From contig JBGTGQ010000041.1 of the NCBI GenBank assembly GCA_041746635.1, positions 1 through 39,592 on the forward strand: a DNA stretch of 39,592 nucleotides, read 5' to 3'. The notes beneath the pieces were generated by a model, which did not search any database, was not told where the DNA came from, and was given only the letters and a program-made list of their open reading frames with translations. Position 1 is the first letter of the stretch. Every line of letters starts with the position of its first letter. A program made the position numbers and the translations under genes. This document shows, piece by piece, positions 23,528 to 32,121 of the stretch. Source of the DNA: CAMASH01 sp041746635. GTDB taxonomy: Bacteria; Verrucomicrobiota; Verrucomicrobiia; Chthoniobacterales; Terrimicrobiaceae.

Positions 23528-25014
23528 GCGTCCCCCTGTCCCACCTGCTGGCCGCCACGGCGGTCACCGAAAAAAGCGCCGACCCGCAAATGCGGGTCGA
23601 ATCGCTTTGCTACGATTCGCGCAAAGCCGCGCCCGGCGCGCTCTTTTTTGCCCTTCGCGGAGTCAAAGCCGAGGGAAACCAATTTGTCGCGCAGGCCGCT
23701 GAACTGGGGGCGATGGCCATCGTCTCCGACGCTGCCTCGGCTGCCTGCGCGCTTCCTTTTATCCAGGTGCCCGACGCCCGTGCCGCCCTGGCCGATATGG
23801 CCGCCGCGTTTTACGGTCAGCCGGCCGCCCAACTCAAAGTCATGGGCGTGACCGGCACAAATGGCAAGACCACCACCGCCTTCCTGGTCAAGCACCTCCT
23901 CGACGCCGACCAGCGGCGTTGCGGGCTGGTGGGGACGATCAAATATTGCATCGGGGAAACTGAAATCGACGCCCCGCGGACCACGCCGGAATCGGCCGAT
24001 CTCCAGGACCTCCTCGCGCAGATGGTTGACGCGGGCAGCAAGGCCGTGGCCATGGAGGTTTCCAGCCACGCCCTTGTGCAACATCGCGTGCGCGGCATCG
24101 AATTTGACACCGCCGTCTTCACCAATCTCACCCAGGATCACCTCGACTATCACAAAACCATGGAGGCCTACTTCGAAGCCAAGGCCCTCCTCTTTGAAAA
24201 TCTCGCCACCCAAACCAAAAAGAAAGGCAAGGCCCTCCTCAATGCCGACGACCGCCATGGCCACTTGCTCAAGGAGCGGCTGACGAAAAAGAAAATTCCG
24301 GTCATCACCTACGGCCTGGGCGCAAATTCCGATTTCCGCGCCACCGATGTGAAGTTCGACGCGACTGGCAGTTCCTTTCACCTGCAAGCCAAAGCACGGA
24401 GCTATCTCGTGCGGCTTCCGCTCATCGGCTCCTTCAATATTTACAACGCCCTCGCCGCCCTCACCACCGCCGCTACGATGGGCATGGAACTCCGCGCCGC
24501 CGTCGCCGCCATGGCCCTGGCTCCGCAGGTGCCCGGCCGACTCCAGCGCGTGCCGGCCAAACGCAGCTTCCAAGTCTTTGTCGATTACGCCCACACCGAC
24601 GACGCGCTGCGTAATGTTCTCCGCACCCTGCGCGATCTCAACCCCAACCGCCTCATCACCGTCTTTGGCTGCGGCGGCGACCGCGACCGCGCCAAGCGTC
24701 CCCTCATGGCCGCGGCCGCCGAAGAATTTTCCGACTGGTCGATTCTCACGTCCGACAACCCGCGCAGCGAAGACCCGCTGGCCATTCTGGCCGACATCCG
24801 CGCCGGCCTGCGCGGCAATCGGCACCAGGAAGTTCCCGACCGCGAAGCCGCCATCAGGCAGGCCGTGGAACTCGCCGGTCCGGGCGACATCGTTCTCATT
24901 GCCGGCAAAGGGCACGAAACCTACCAGGAATTTGCCACCGGGAAAGTGCCCTTCGACGATGTCCTCATGGCCCGCCGCGCCATCGAAGCCAAACGTGTGG
25001 AGGTGGAGGAATAA
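23524..25014 (+). CDS. murE: UDP-MurNAc-tripeptide synthetase MurE (meso-DAP type)
   Basis: The 496-residue ligase adds the third amino acid to UDP-MurNAc-L-Ala-D-Glu. The ATP-binding GTNGKTTTA is near residues 112-120, the carbamylated Lys region near HLDYH follows, and DNPR near residues 411-414 is the signature of enzymes that select meso-diaminopimelate. So the wall is of the A1-gamma Gram-negative type. It overlaps ftsI by 4 bases and shares a base of its stop with murF. Confidence 0.97.
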   Translation: MSVPLSHLLAATAVTEKSADPQMRVESLCYDSRKAAPGALFFALRGVKAEGNQFVAQAAELGAMAIVSDAASAACALPFIQVPDARAALADMAAAFYGQPAAQLKVMGVTGTNGKTTTAFLVKHLLDADQRRCGLVGTIKYCIGETEIDAPRTTPESADLQDLLAQMVDAGSKAVAMEVSSHALVQHRVRGIEFDTAVFTNLTQDHLDYHKTMEAYFEAKALLFENLATQTKKKGKALLNADDRHGHLLKERLTKKKIPVITYGLGANSDFRATDVKFDATGSSFHLQAKARSYLVRLPLIGSFNIYNALAALTTAATMGMELRAAVAAMALAPQVPGRLQRVPAKRSFQVFVDYAHTDDALRNVLRTLRDLNPNRLITVFGCGGDRDRAKRPLMAAAAEEFSDWSILTSDNPRSEDPLAILADIRAGLRGNRHQEVPDREAAIRQAVELAGPGDIVLIAGKGHETYQEFATGKVPFDDVLMARRAIEAKRVEVEE

Positions 25015-26378
25015 TGGACAACCTGCCCCTCAACGAAATCGCCGAAATGGGCGGCGGAACCCTGCACGGTGCGTCCACCCCGTTGATTCGTCGCATCTCC
25101 CGGGACACCCGCACCATTTTGCCCGGTGATCTGTATTTTTCCCTGCGCGGCGAAAACCACGACGGCAATCTCTACGCTGGAGACGCCGCCCAGAAAGGCG
25201 CCGCCGCCGTCCTGATCGATGATCCTGCCGCGCTTAAAAAACTGCCCGAAGGGTATCCCTCCATCTTGGTGGAAAATTCCCTCACCGCCTTGCACCGCCT
25301 GGCCGGGGCCTGGCGCGACCGGCTGGCCATCAAAGCGGCCTGCGTCACCGGCAGCAGCGGCAAGACCAGCACGAAGGAGTTCACCGCGGCGGTGCTTTCC
25401 GTGCGCTACCGCGTGGTCCGCACGGAAGGCAACCTGAACAACCACATCGGCCTCCCGCTGTCGATCCTGTCGGCCTCCACCGCCGACGACGCCGCCGTTT
25501 GGGAAATCGGCATGAACCATCCCGGCGAAATCGCCCCGCTCGCCGCCCTGGCCCGCCCCGACCTCGCCATCATCACCAACATCGGCGTGGCCCACATCGA
25601 GTACATGGGCTCGCGCGAGGCCATCGCGCTGGAAAAAGGCATGTTGGTCGAAGCCGTCGGCCGGGATGGCGCCGTGATTCTTCCGGCCGATGACGATTTT
25701 GCCGCCGCGCTCGCCGCCCGCAGCAAGGCCCGCGTGATCAAAGCGGGGCTTACCAGCGGCGCTGTCACCGCCTCGGATGTCACCATGGACACGGAGGGCT
25801 GCCATTTCACCCTCAAGGCCGCAGGCGAAAGTGTGCCGGCCTGGCTGCCCACCCCCGGACTCCACATGGTCAAAAATGCTTTGCTCGCCGTCGCCGCCGG
25901 ACTCGAATTTGGCCTGAGCCTGGATGAATGCGCCGAGGGCCTGGCCTCCGCGCGTTTAACCGGCGGACGCCTTGTCCGGCGCACCATTCGCGGCATCACC
26001 CTGCTCGACGACACCTACAACGCCAATCCCGACTCGATGGAAGCCGCGCTCATCACCCTCGGCACGCTGGCCACGGGGGGAAACCGCATCGCCGTGCTGG
26101 GCCGCATGGGCGAACTCGGTTCTTACGCCGAGGCCGGCTATCGCCGCGTCGGACTGGCCGCGGCCAAAACCGTGAATACGTTAATCACCGTCGGTCCGGA
26201 AACGAAACCGCTCCTCGAAGCTGCCCGCAGCGCGGGGTTAAAACACGTGCACGAAACCCCTGACACCAACGAAGCCGCCAGCTTCCTGCGCGAACTTACC
26301 CGCGAAGGCGACATTGTGCTGGTCAAAGGCAGCCGGGGGGCGCGCATGGAGCGTGTCATCCAACACTTCGAAAACTAA
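25014..26378 (+). CDS. murF: UDP-MurNAc-pentapeptide synthetase MurF
   Basis: The 454-residue ligase joins D-Ala-D-Ala to the UDP-MurNAc tripeptide, the last cytoplasmic precursor step. The P-loop reads GSSGKTSTKEF near residues 113-123; the family motifs EIGMNHPGEI, ITNIGVAHIEYMGS and LLDDTYNANPDSM are present. It starts in a TAATG overlap with murE and ends the same way against mraY, which indicates translational coupling. Confidence 0.97.
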   Translation: MDNLPLNEIAEMGGGTLHGASTPLIRRISRDTRTILPGDLYFSLRGENHDGNLYAGDAAQKGAAAVLIDDPAALKKLPEGYPSILVENSLTALHRLAGAWRDRLAIKAACVTGSSGKTSTKEFTAAVLSVRYRVVRTEGNLNNHIGLPLSILSASTADDAAVWEIGMNHPGEIAPLAALARPDLAIITNIGVAHIEYMGSREAIALEKGMLVEAVGRDGAVILPADDDFAAALAARSKARVIKAGLTSGAVTASDVTMDTEGCHFTLKAAGESVPAWLPTPGLHMVKNALLAVAAGLEFGLSLDECAEGLASARLTGGRLVRRTIRGITLLDDTYNANPDSMEAALITLGTLATGGNRIAVLGRMGELGSYAEAGYRRVGLAAAKTVNTLITVGPETKPLLEAARSAGLKHVHETPDTNEAASFLRELTREGDIVLVKGSRGARMERVIQHFEN

Positions 26379-27508
26379 TGCTTTATTACATTTACGAAAT
26401 CAGCGAATGGGCGCGCAAGGCGGGCCTGGATAATGGGTTTTCCAGCGCCCTGAACGTCTTTCAATACATTACGTTCCGCGCGGTGTGCGCCGCCGCCACC
26501 GCATTTCTCCTGTCGATCATTTGCGGCAACATGGTCATCCGCAAATTGATCTCGTTAAAATTCGGCCAGCCCATCCGCACCAAGGAAGAGGTGCACAAAC
26601 TTTTTGAACTTCACGGGGCCAAAAAAGGAACCCCCACCATGGGGGGATTGCTCATCATCGGATCGATTCTCATTGCCACCCTGCTTTGGGCCCGGCCGGA
26701 AAATCCCCTCGTCTGGCTGGTGCTCTTCAGCATGCTGTTCCTCGGTGCCATCGGGTTTTACGACGACTGGCTCAAAGTCACCAAAAAGCACTCCGCCGGG
26801 ATCAGCAGCCGCCTCAAATTCGGCCTCCAGTGCGTGCTGGCGCTCATCGTGACGATTTTTTTCCTCGTCAATCCCGACCTCTCCAGCCTCGCGCAAAAAC
26901 TCTACGTCCCTTTTGCCAAGGAGCCCCTCATCGCCAGCCTCGGGGTTTTCACTTTTATCTTCTACCTCTTGGTCATCGTCGGCACCTCCAACGCAGTCAA
27001 CCTCACCGATGGCCTGGATGGTCTCGCGACCGGCTGCACCGCCACCGTGGCCGCCGCCTATGCCGCGCTCGCTTATCTGGCCGGCAACGCCCGCACGGCC
27101 AGCTATCTGGATCTTCCCTTCGTGGCCCATTCCGGCGAATTGGCCGTGCTGTGCTCGGCCCTGCTCGGGGCCTGCCTTGGTTTTTTGTGGTGGAATGCTT
27201 ATCCCGCCCGCGTCTTCATGGGCGACACCGGTTCGCTCGCCATCGGCGGCATGCTCGGCACCGTGGCCATTTGCTGCAAACAGGAAGTGCTGCTGGTCAT
27301 CGTCGGCGGCGTTTTTGTCATTGAGGCGTTGTCGGTCATTCTCCAGGTCGCCAGCTTCAAGCTCACCGGCCGGCGCATCATCAAGATGTCACCCATCCAT
27401 CACCATTTCGAACTCAGCGGCTGGAAAGAAAACACGGTCATCGTGCGATTCTGGATCATGTCCATCCTCTTCGCCCTGCTCGGCCTCGCCACTTTGAAAC
27501 TCCGATGA
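26378..27508 (+). CDS. mraY: Phospho-MurNAc-pentapeptide translocase MraY
   Basis: This 376-residue integral membrane enzyme transfers phospho-MurNAc-pentapeptide to undecaprenyl phosphate to form lipid I. Hydrophobic segments number about ten. Motifs include HGAKKGTPTMGG, GFYDDWLKV (catalytic Asp pair), NAVNLTDGLDGLA, FMGDTGSLAIGG and the SPIHHHFEL of the periplasm-facing or cytoplasmic loop. It is full length. Confidence 0.97.
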   Translation: MLYYIYEISEWARKAGLDNGFSSALNVFQYITFRAVCAAATAFLLSIICGNMVIRKLISLKFGQPIRTKEEVHKLFELHGAKKGTPTMGGLLIIGSILIATLLWARPENPLVWLVLFSMLFLGAIGFYDDWLKVTKKHSAGISSRLKFGLQCVLALIVTIFFLVNPDLSSLAQKLYVPFAKEPLIASLGVFTFIFYLLVIVGTSNAVNLTDGLDGLATGCTATVAAAYAALAYLAGNARTASYLDLPFVAHSGELAVLCSALLGACLGFLWWNAYPARVFMGDTGSLAIGGMLGTVAICCKQEVLLVIVGGVFVIEALSVILQVASFKLTGRRIIKMSPIHHHFELSGWKENTVIVRFWIMSILFALLGLATLKLR

Positions 27509-28836
27509 TCCACTCCGGAAAAAATGCGGTCGTGCTCGGTCTCGGCCATAGCGGCGAGGCTGCCGCCATGCTTTTACACGAGGAAGGCGCCCGCGTCACC
27601 GTCTGCGAAAGCAACGACAACCCCGCCCTGCGCGATAAGGCGGCCAAACTCGAAGCCCTCGGCATCAGCGTCCTCCTCGGTTCCGCCGCCGACACCGACG
27701 CCACGCCATACGATATCGGCGTGCTCAGCCCCGGCATCGATCCGGCCGTGCCGTTGGTCCAAAACGTCCTGCGCAAAAAAGTCCCGCTCATCGGCGAACT
27801 CGAACTCGCCTTCGAGGAATGCCTCTGCCCGGTCGCAGCCATCACCGGCAGCAATGGAAAAACCACCACCACCGAACTAACCACCGCCATGCTCACCGGC
27901 GCGGGCGTCCGCACCATGGCCAGCGGCAACATCGGCCTGCCCTTCGCCACCGCCGTGCGCCAGAGCAACACCCTCGACGTGATGGTTCTCGAGGTCAGTT
28001 CCTTTCAACTGGAAACCACCACGACCTTTCACCCCCACGTGGCCGTATGGCTGAACCTCAGCCCGAACCACCTCGATCGCTATCGCGACATGGCGGAATA
28101 CCGTGCGGCTAAATTGCGGATCTTTGATCTGCAGACGGCGGAGGATTTCGCCGTGGTCAACGCCCGCGAGACCCTGCCTCCCCTCGCCGCCCGCCGCATC
28201 ACTTTCAGCGCTTATATGGACGAGGCGGACTTTACGCTGCGGGGCAGCGTCATTTCTTATCAGGGCCAGCCGGTTTTGGATCAGTCCACCATCCGCCTGC
28301 AAGGCATTCACAACGCCGAGAATATCATGGCCGCATTTGGCGCGGGCCTCGCGCTCGGGGTGGACCTGGAGCGCATGGCAGCGGCCGTGGCCGACTACTC
28401 GGCACCGGCCCACCGATGCGAATTCGTCCGCGATTTCGAAGACATCCACTGGATCAACGATTCCAAGGCCACCAACCTCGATTCCGTCGAGAAAGCCTTG
28501 CTTTCGCAGGGACGGCCACTCGTGCTCATCGCGGGCGGCAAGGACAAAGGTTTCGAGTTCGACCCCATCGCGCCGCTCGTGCGCGAACGGGTGCGCGCGG
28601 CCGTGTTGATCGGGGAAATGAAAGAACGCATCGCCCGCTCGTGGAGCGGAGTGGATTGCCGCATCGCGGCCTCGCTGGAAGAAGCCGTGCAGATCGCACG
28701 CGACACTGCCCGACCCGGCGAGACTGTCCTGTTTTCGCCCGGCACCTCCTCCTACGACATGTTTCGCAATTACGGCGAGCGGGGCAACCGCTTCAAGGAT
28801 CTCGTCAAGGCCTTCGCACCCAAAAATTCCCACTAA
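27505..28836 (+). CDS. murD: UDP-MurNAc-L-alanine:D-glutamate ligase MurD
   Basis: The 443-residue enzyme adds D-Glu to UDP-MurNAc-L-Ala. It shows the N-terminal Rossmann-like start VVLGLGHSGEAA, the P-loop GSNGKTTTTEL near residues 115-125, LEVSSFQLE, NLSPNHLDRY, HRCEFVRDFEDIHWINDSKATN and SPGTSSYDMF. It overlaps mraY by 4 bases. A 31-base gap follows before the LysM gene. Confidence 0.97.
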   Translation: MIHSGKNAVVLGLGHSGEAAAMLLHEEGARVTVCESNDNPALRDKAAKLEALGISVLLGSAADTDATPYDIGVLSPGIDPAVPLVQNVLRKKVPLIGELELAFEECLCPVAAITGSNGKTTTTELTTAMLTGAGVRTMASGNIGLPFATAVRQSNTLDVMVLEVSSFQLETTTTFHPHVAVWLNLSPNHLDRYRDMAEYRAAKLRIFDLQTAEDFAVVNARETLPPLAARRITFSAYMDEADFTLRGSVISYQGQPVLDQSTIRLQGIHNAENIMAAFGAGLALGVDLERMAAAVADYSAPAHRCEFVRDFEDIHWINDSKATNLDSVEKALLSQGRPLVLIAGGKDKGFEFDPIAPLVRERVRAAVLIGEMKERIARSWSGVDCRIAASLEEAVQIARDTARPGETVLFSPGTSSYDMFRNYGERGNRFKDLVKAFAPKNSH

Positions 28837-28867
28837 TCAAAGCAGAACCAGGAAACCAAACCACACC

Positions 28868-29764
28868 ATGAAAATGAAAAAAGCCATCCGCATGCCGCTC
28901 CGCCGCGGGCCCGCCCGCCGGCCGTCAGCCGCTCCGCTGCGCGCCAGTGCCGCCACCGCGGAGGACGCCTATGAAGAAGAGGACTACGAGGAAGGCGAAG
29001 AACCCAACATGAAGTTCTCGCACGCCTTGATCGTCGTGCTCGTACTCCATCTCGTCGCCGTCGGCGGGGTCTTTGCCTTCAATTGGATGAAGGCCAAGCA
29101 AACAGCCGAAAGCAAAGCGCCCAAAGCCGCCGCCGTCGCCTCCTCCGCTCCGGCGGAAAAATCGGTGCCCGCGCCCCAGAACACCGCCGTGAAGCCCGCC
29201 ACCATCGAAGGCTGGAACGGCAAGGTTCACACGGTCGCCGCAGGGGACACGCTCACCCGCATCGCCAGCCTTTACGGCACGACCATCGAGGCCCTGGAAA
29301 AAGCGAACGGCATCACCACCTACTCGATGATTCGGGTGGGTCAGGGCCTCAAAATCCCCGGCAACGAAAAAAGCACCTCAACCGCAAAGGCGGAGACCAC
29401 CCCGGCCAAACCGGCGGCCAGTTCCTCCTCCGCCGCCGCCATGAAGCAGGCGTTCATCGCCACCAAAACCGAGGCCACCGTGGTCAAACCGACCGCCACC
29501 GTGGTCAAGCCGGCAGCCGCCACGATCGCTGCCGTGCCCAAAACCAAAACCGCGGAATCCACCGTCAAGCCCGAGCCCACCAAGGCCGCCCGGGCACCCG
29601 CACCCGCGACGTCCGACACCTACGTGGTCGCCAGAGGAGACAATCCTTACACCATCGCCAAAAAACTGCAGGTGAGCTACAACGAGTTGATCACGCTCAA
29701 CGGCATCACGGACCCGACCAAAATCCCGATCGGACAGAAGTTGAAAATTCCCAAGAAAAACTAA
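28868..29764 (+). CDS. Membrane-anchored protein with two LysM domains
   Basis: The 298-residue protein has a basic then acidic cytoplasmic N-terminus (about 1-48, ending EEEDYEEGEE), one membrane span (about 52-72, ALIVVLVLHLVAVGGVFAFNW) and an outer part with two LysM peptidoglycan-binding domains, about 119-163 (VHTVAAGDTLTRIASLYGTT) and about 250-296 (YVVARGDNPYTIAKKLQVS), joined by an Ala/Lys/Thr/Pro-rich linker with the repeat VVKPTATVVKPAA. Its place between murD and ftsW, in the same operon, points to a wall-binding role at the division site. It is not part of the canonical dcw set. A start at 28874 is also possible. Confidence 0.88.
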   Translation: MKMKKAIRMPLRRGPARRPSAAPLRASAATAEDAYEEEDYEEGEEPNMKFSHALIVVLVLHLVAVGGVFAFNWMKAKQTAESKAPKAAAVASSAPAEKSVPAPQNTAVKPATIEGWNGKVHTVAAGDTLTRIASLYGTTIEALEKANGITTYSMIRVGQGLKIPGNEKSTSTAKAETTPAKPAASSSSAAAMKQAFIATKTEATVVKPTATVVKPAAATIAAVPKTKTAESTVKPEPTKAARAPAPATSDTYVVARGDNPYTIAKKLQVSYNELITLNGITDPTKIPIGQKLKIPKKN

Positions 29765-29771
29765 GCCCGAC

Positions 29772-29856
29772 GTCCAAAGTCTAAAGTCCAAGGTCCAAGA
29801 TCCCGAGCTCGTGAGGGGCTTTCTTTGACTTGGGACCTTGGCTTTGAACCTTGGAC
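29772..29856. repeat. Tandem heptamer repeats, inverted (GTCCAAR family)
   Basis: Four contiguous 7-base units, GTCCAAA, GTCTAAA, GTCCAAG and GTCCAAG (29772-29799), are followed by related units on the opposite strand (29829-29856, reading CTTGGGACCTTGG and CTTTGAACCTTGGAC). The two arms can pair to form a long imperfect hairpin. They fill the whole gap between the LysM gene and ftsW. Confidence 0.85.
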
Positions 29857-29866
29857 AACTCCTCAA

Positions 29867-31009
29867 ATGCACCGCAACGCCATCTACGTTCTGCTCTTCG
29901 CCACCGCCGGGCTCACCGCCCTCGGCATGGTGATGCTTTTCAGCACCAGCGCGTTTGCCCAGGAAAGCCATGGGGACATTTACTTTTTCGTCAAGCGTCA
30001 GGCCATCTGGCTCGTCATCGCCATCGCGGGAGCCATTGCCGCCGCCTGGCTCGATTACCGGTGGTGGAAAAAAACTTGGTGGCTCTTTTTTGCCGGGGCG
30101 TTTGTGTTGCTCATCCTCTGCTTCGTCCCCCCCATCGGCATGCGCATCAATGGGTCAAACCGCTGGCTGAATCTCGGACCCATGACCCTCCAACCCAGCG
30201 AACTGGCCAAGATCGCATCACTCTTTTTCCTGGCCTGGTGGTTCGAGAAGCATGAAAACCAGTCCGCCACTTTCCTGCGCGGATTTTTCCTGCCCCTGGC
30301 CATTCTCGGAGTCCTGATCCTTCCCATCACGCTCGAGGTGGATCTCGGCACCAGCGCCCTCATTGCCGGGGTGGGTCTTGCCGTCATGTTCCTGGCCGGA
30401 ACCAGTATGCGCTGGCTGGCACCGATGGGTGTCCTCGGCCTGGCTGGCGCCATCTACGCCGCCATGCATATTGACGAACGCATGGGCCGTCTGCTGGCCT
30501 TCATGCATCCCGAAAAATACAAACTGGGCGAAGGCCTCCAGCAATGGCAGGCCCTCATCGCCTTTGGCTCCGGCGGCATCGAGGGCCTCGGCCTGGGCGA
30601 GGGACGGCAAAAATTCCTCTATCTTCCCTACGCCCACACGGATTTTATTTTTCCCATGATCGGAGAGGAACTCGGCCTGAAGCTCACGCTGCTGACCGTG
30701 CTGGGCTATTTGCTCATCTGCCTGTGCGGAACCGTTGTCGCCGCCAACGCGCGTGATCGCTTCGGCATGTTGCTCGGGTTCGGCTGTGTCATGATGATCA
30801 CGCTGCAAGCCGCGGTGAACATCGGCGTCACGACATCCCTGCTGCCCAACAAGGGCATGCCCCTGCCTTTCATCAGTTTCGGAGGCTCGAATCTTGCCGT
30901 GTGTTATTTTATGATCGGCATTCTTGTGAACATCCACCGTCATGGCAACCCGCTCGTCGAACGAGTCCCGAATACTCTCCGGCGCGCCCGCAACTTTTGT
31001 AGATTATGA
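29867..31009 (+). CDS. ftsW: Septal peptidoglycan polymerase FtsW (SEDS family)
   Basis: The 380-residue SEDS glycosyltransferase polymerises lipid II at the septum together with FtsI. About ten membrane spans are visible. Motifs include GSNRWLNLGPMTLQPSELAKIA, LEVDLGTSAL and PLPFISFGGSNL near the C-terminus. The start at 29867 (MHRNAIYVLL) is preferred to an upstream in-frame ATG at 29825, which lies in the heptamer repeat. It overlaps murG by 4 bases. Confidence 0.95.
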   Translation: MHRNAIYVLLFATAGLTALGMVMLFSTSAFAQESHGDIYFFVKRQAIWLVIAIAGAIAAAWLDYRWWKKTWWLFFAGAFVLLILCFVPPIGMRINGSNRWLNLGPMTLQPSELAKIASLFFLAWWFEKHENQSATFLRGFFLPLAILGVLILPITLEVDLGTSALIAGVGLAVMFLAGTSMRWLAPMGVLGLAGAIYAAMHIDERMGRLLAFMHPEKYKLGEGLQQWQALIAFGSGGIEGLGLGEGRQKFLYLPYAHTDFIFPMIGEELGLKLTLLTVLGYLLICLCGTVVAANARDRFGMLLGFGCVMMITLQAAVNIGVTTSLLPNKGMPLPFISFGGSNLAVCYFMIGILVNIHRHGNPLVERVPNTLRRARNFCRL

Positions 31010-32121
31010 GTCATCCGCCCTTTCGCGCCGTCATCGCCTGCGGAGGCACCGGGGGACATCTCTTTCCCGGCCTCGCCGTGGCCGAGACCCTCAAGGAACG
31101 CGGACACGAAGTCCTGCTCTTCGTCTCTGAAAAAGAAATCGACACTCTCGCGCTCAAGGCCCACCCGGAATTCCGCTCGGAGAAACTGCCTTCGATCGGC
31201 ATGCCTTCCATGCTCTCGCCGGCCTTCGTACGTTTCCTGCGCCGTTCCTACGAGAGCCTCGGTTATTGCCGCAACACCTACCGAAAATTCCGCCCCTCCG
31301 TCGTGCTCGGCATGGGCGGCTTCACCGCGACCGCGCCAATCATTGCCGGACGCCAGCTCAAACTGCCCACCTTCATCCACGAGTCAAACGCCATCCCCGG
31401 CCGGGCCAACAAATTCACCGCGCGTTTCGCCACCCGCGTGCTGTTGGGCTTCAAGGCCTGCGCCGCTCATTTTCCCAAACGCGACTGCGTCGTCACGGGC
31501 ACCCCGGTGCGCCGCAATCTGGGCTCGCCCCTCGACCGCACCGCCGCGCTGGCCGCGTTCCGTTTGGAACCCGGACGCCGCACCTTGCTCATCATGGGTG
31601 GCAGCCAGGGGGCTTCCGGCATCAACCAGACCCTTTTTAAATGCGCGCCTCTCTTGAAAAATCAGCCGCTGCAAATCATCCATTTTACCGGCGAACGCGA
31701 TGACCGCCTCGCCGCCGCGAATTACCAACGCGAGGAAATCCCGCACTACGTCGCCCCGTTTCATCATCGCATGGAGGAGGCCCTTTCCGCCGCCGACCTC
31801 GTCATTTCCCGTGCCGGAGCGGCCAGCCTGAGCGAACTGTCCCAATTTGGACTCGCCTCGATCCTCATCCCGTATCCCTTTGCCACCGACGACCACCAGA
31901 CCTTCAACGCCAAAGTCTTCGTGGAAGCGGGCGCGGCCGAACTGCAACCCGAGCAGGCCATCGCCCCCGATTCCTTCGCCGCGCTGGTTTCCAACCTTCT
32001 GACCAACGACCGCCGCCGCGAACAAATGTCCGCCGCCGCCCGCGTCATCCTGCCCCGCAACGCCGCCAGCAATGTCGCCGACGAAATCGAGTGGGCGGTC
32101 GCCAAAAACGCCGCCGCATGA
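31006..32121 (+). CDS. murG: UDP-GlcNAc transferase MurG
   Basis: The 371-residue GT-B enzyme on the inner face of the membrane adds GlcNAc to lipid I to form lipid II. Motifs are ACGGTGGHLFPGLAVAE near the N-terminus, GMGGFTATAPIIAG, FIHESNAIPGRANK, GGSQGASGIN, and VISRAGAASLSEL with PYPFATDDHQ. Its stop overlaps the murC-murB ATG (ATGA). Confidence 0.97.
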   Translation: MSHPPFRAVIACGGTGGHLFPGLAVAETLKERGHEVLLFVSEKEIDTLALKAHPEFRSEKLPSIGMPSMLSPAFVRFLRRSYESLGYCRNTYRKFRPSVVLGMGGFTATAPIIAGRQLKLPTFIHESNAIPGRANKFTARFATRVLLGFKACAAHFPKRDCVVTGTPVRRNLGSPLDRTAALAAFRLEPGRRTLLIMGGSQGASGINQTLFKCAPLLKNQPLQIIHFTGERDDRLAAANYQREEIPHYVAPFHHRMEEALSAADLVISRAGAASLSELSQFGLASILIPYPFATDDHQTFNAKVFVEAGAAELQPEQAIAPDSFAALVSNLLTNDRRREQMSAAARVILPRNAASNVADEIEWAVAKNAAA

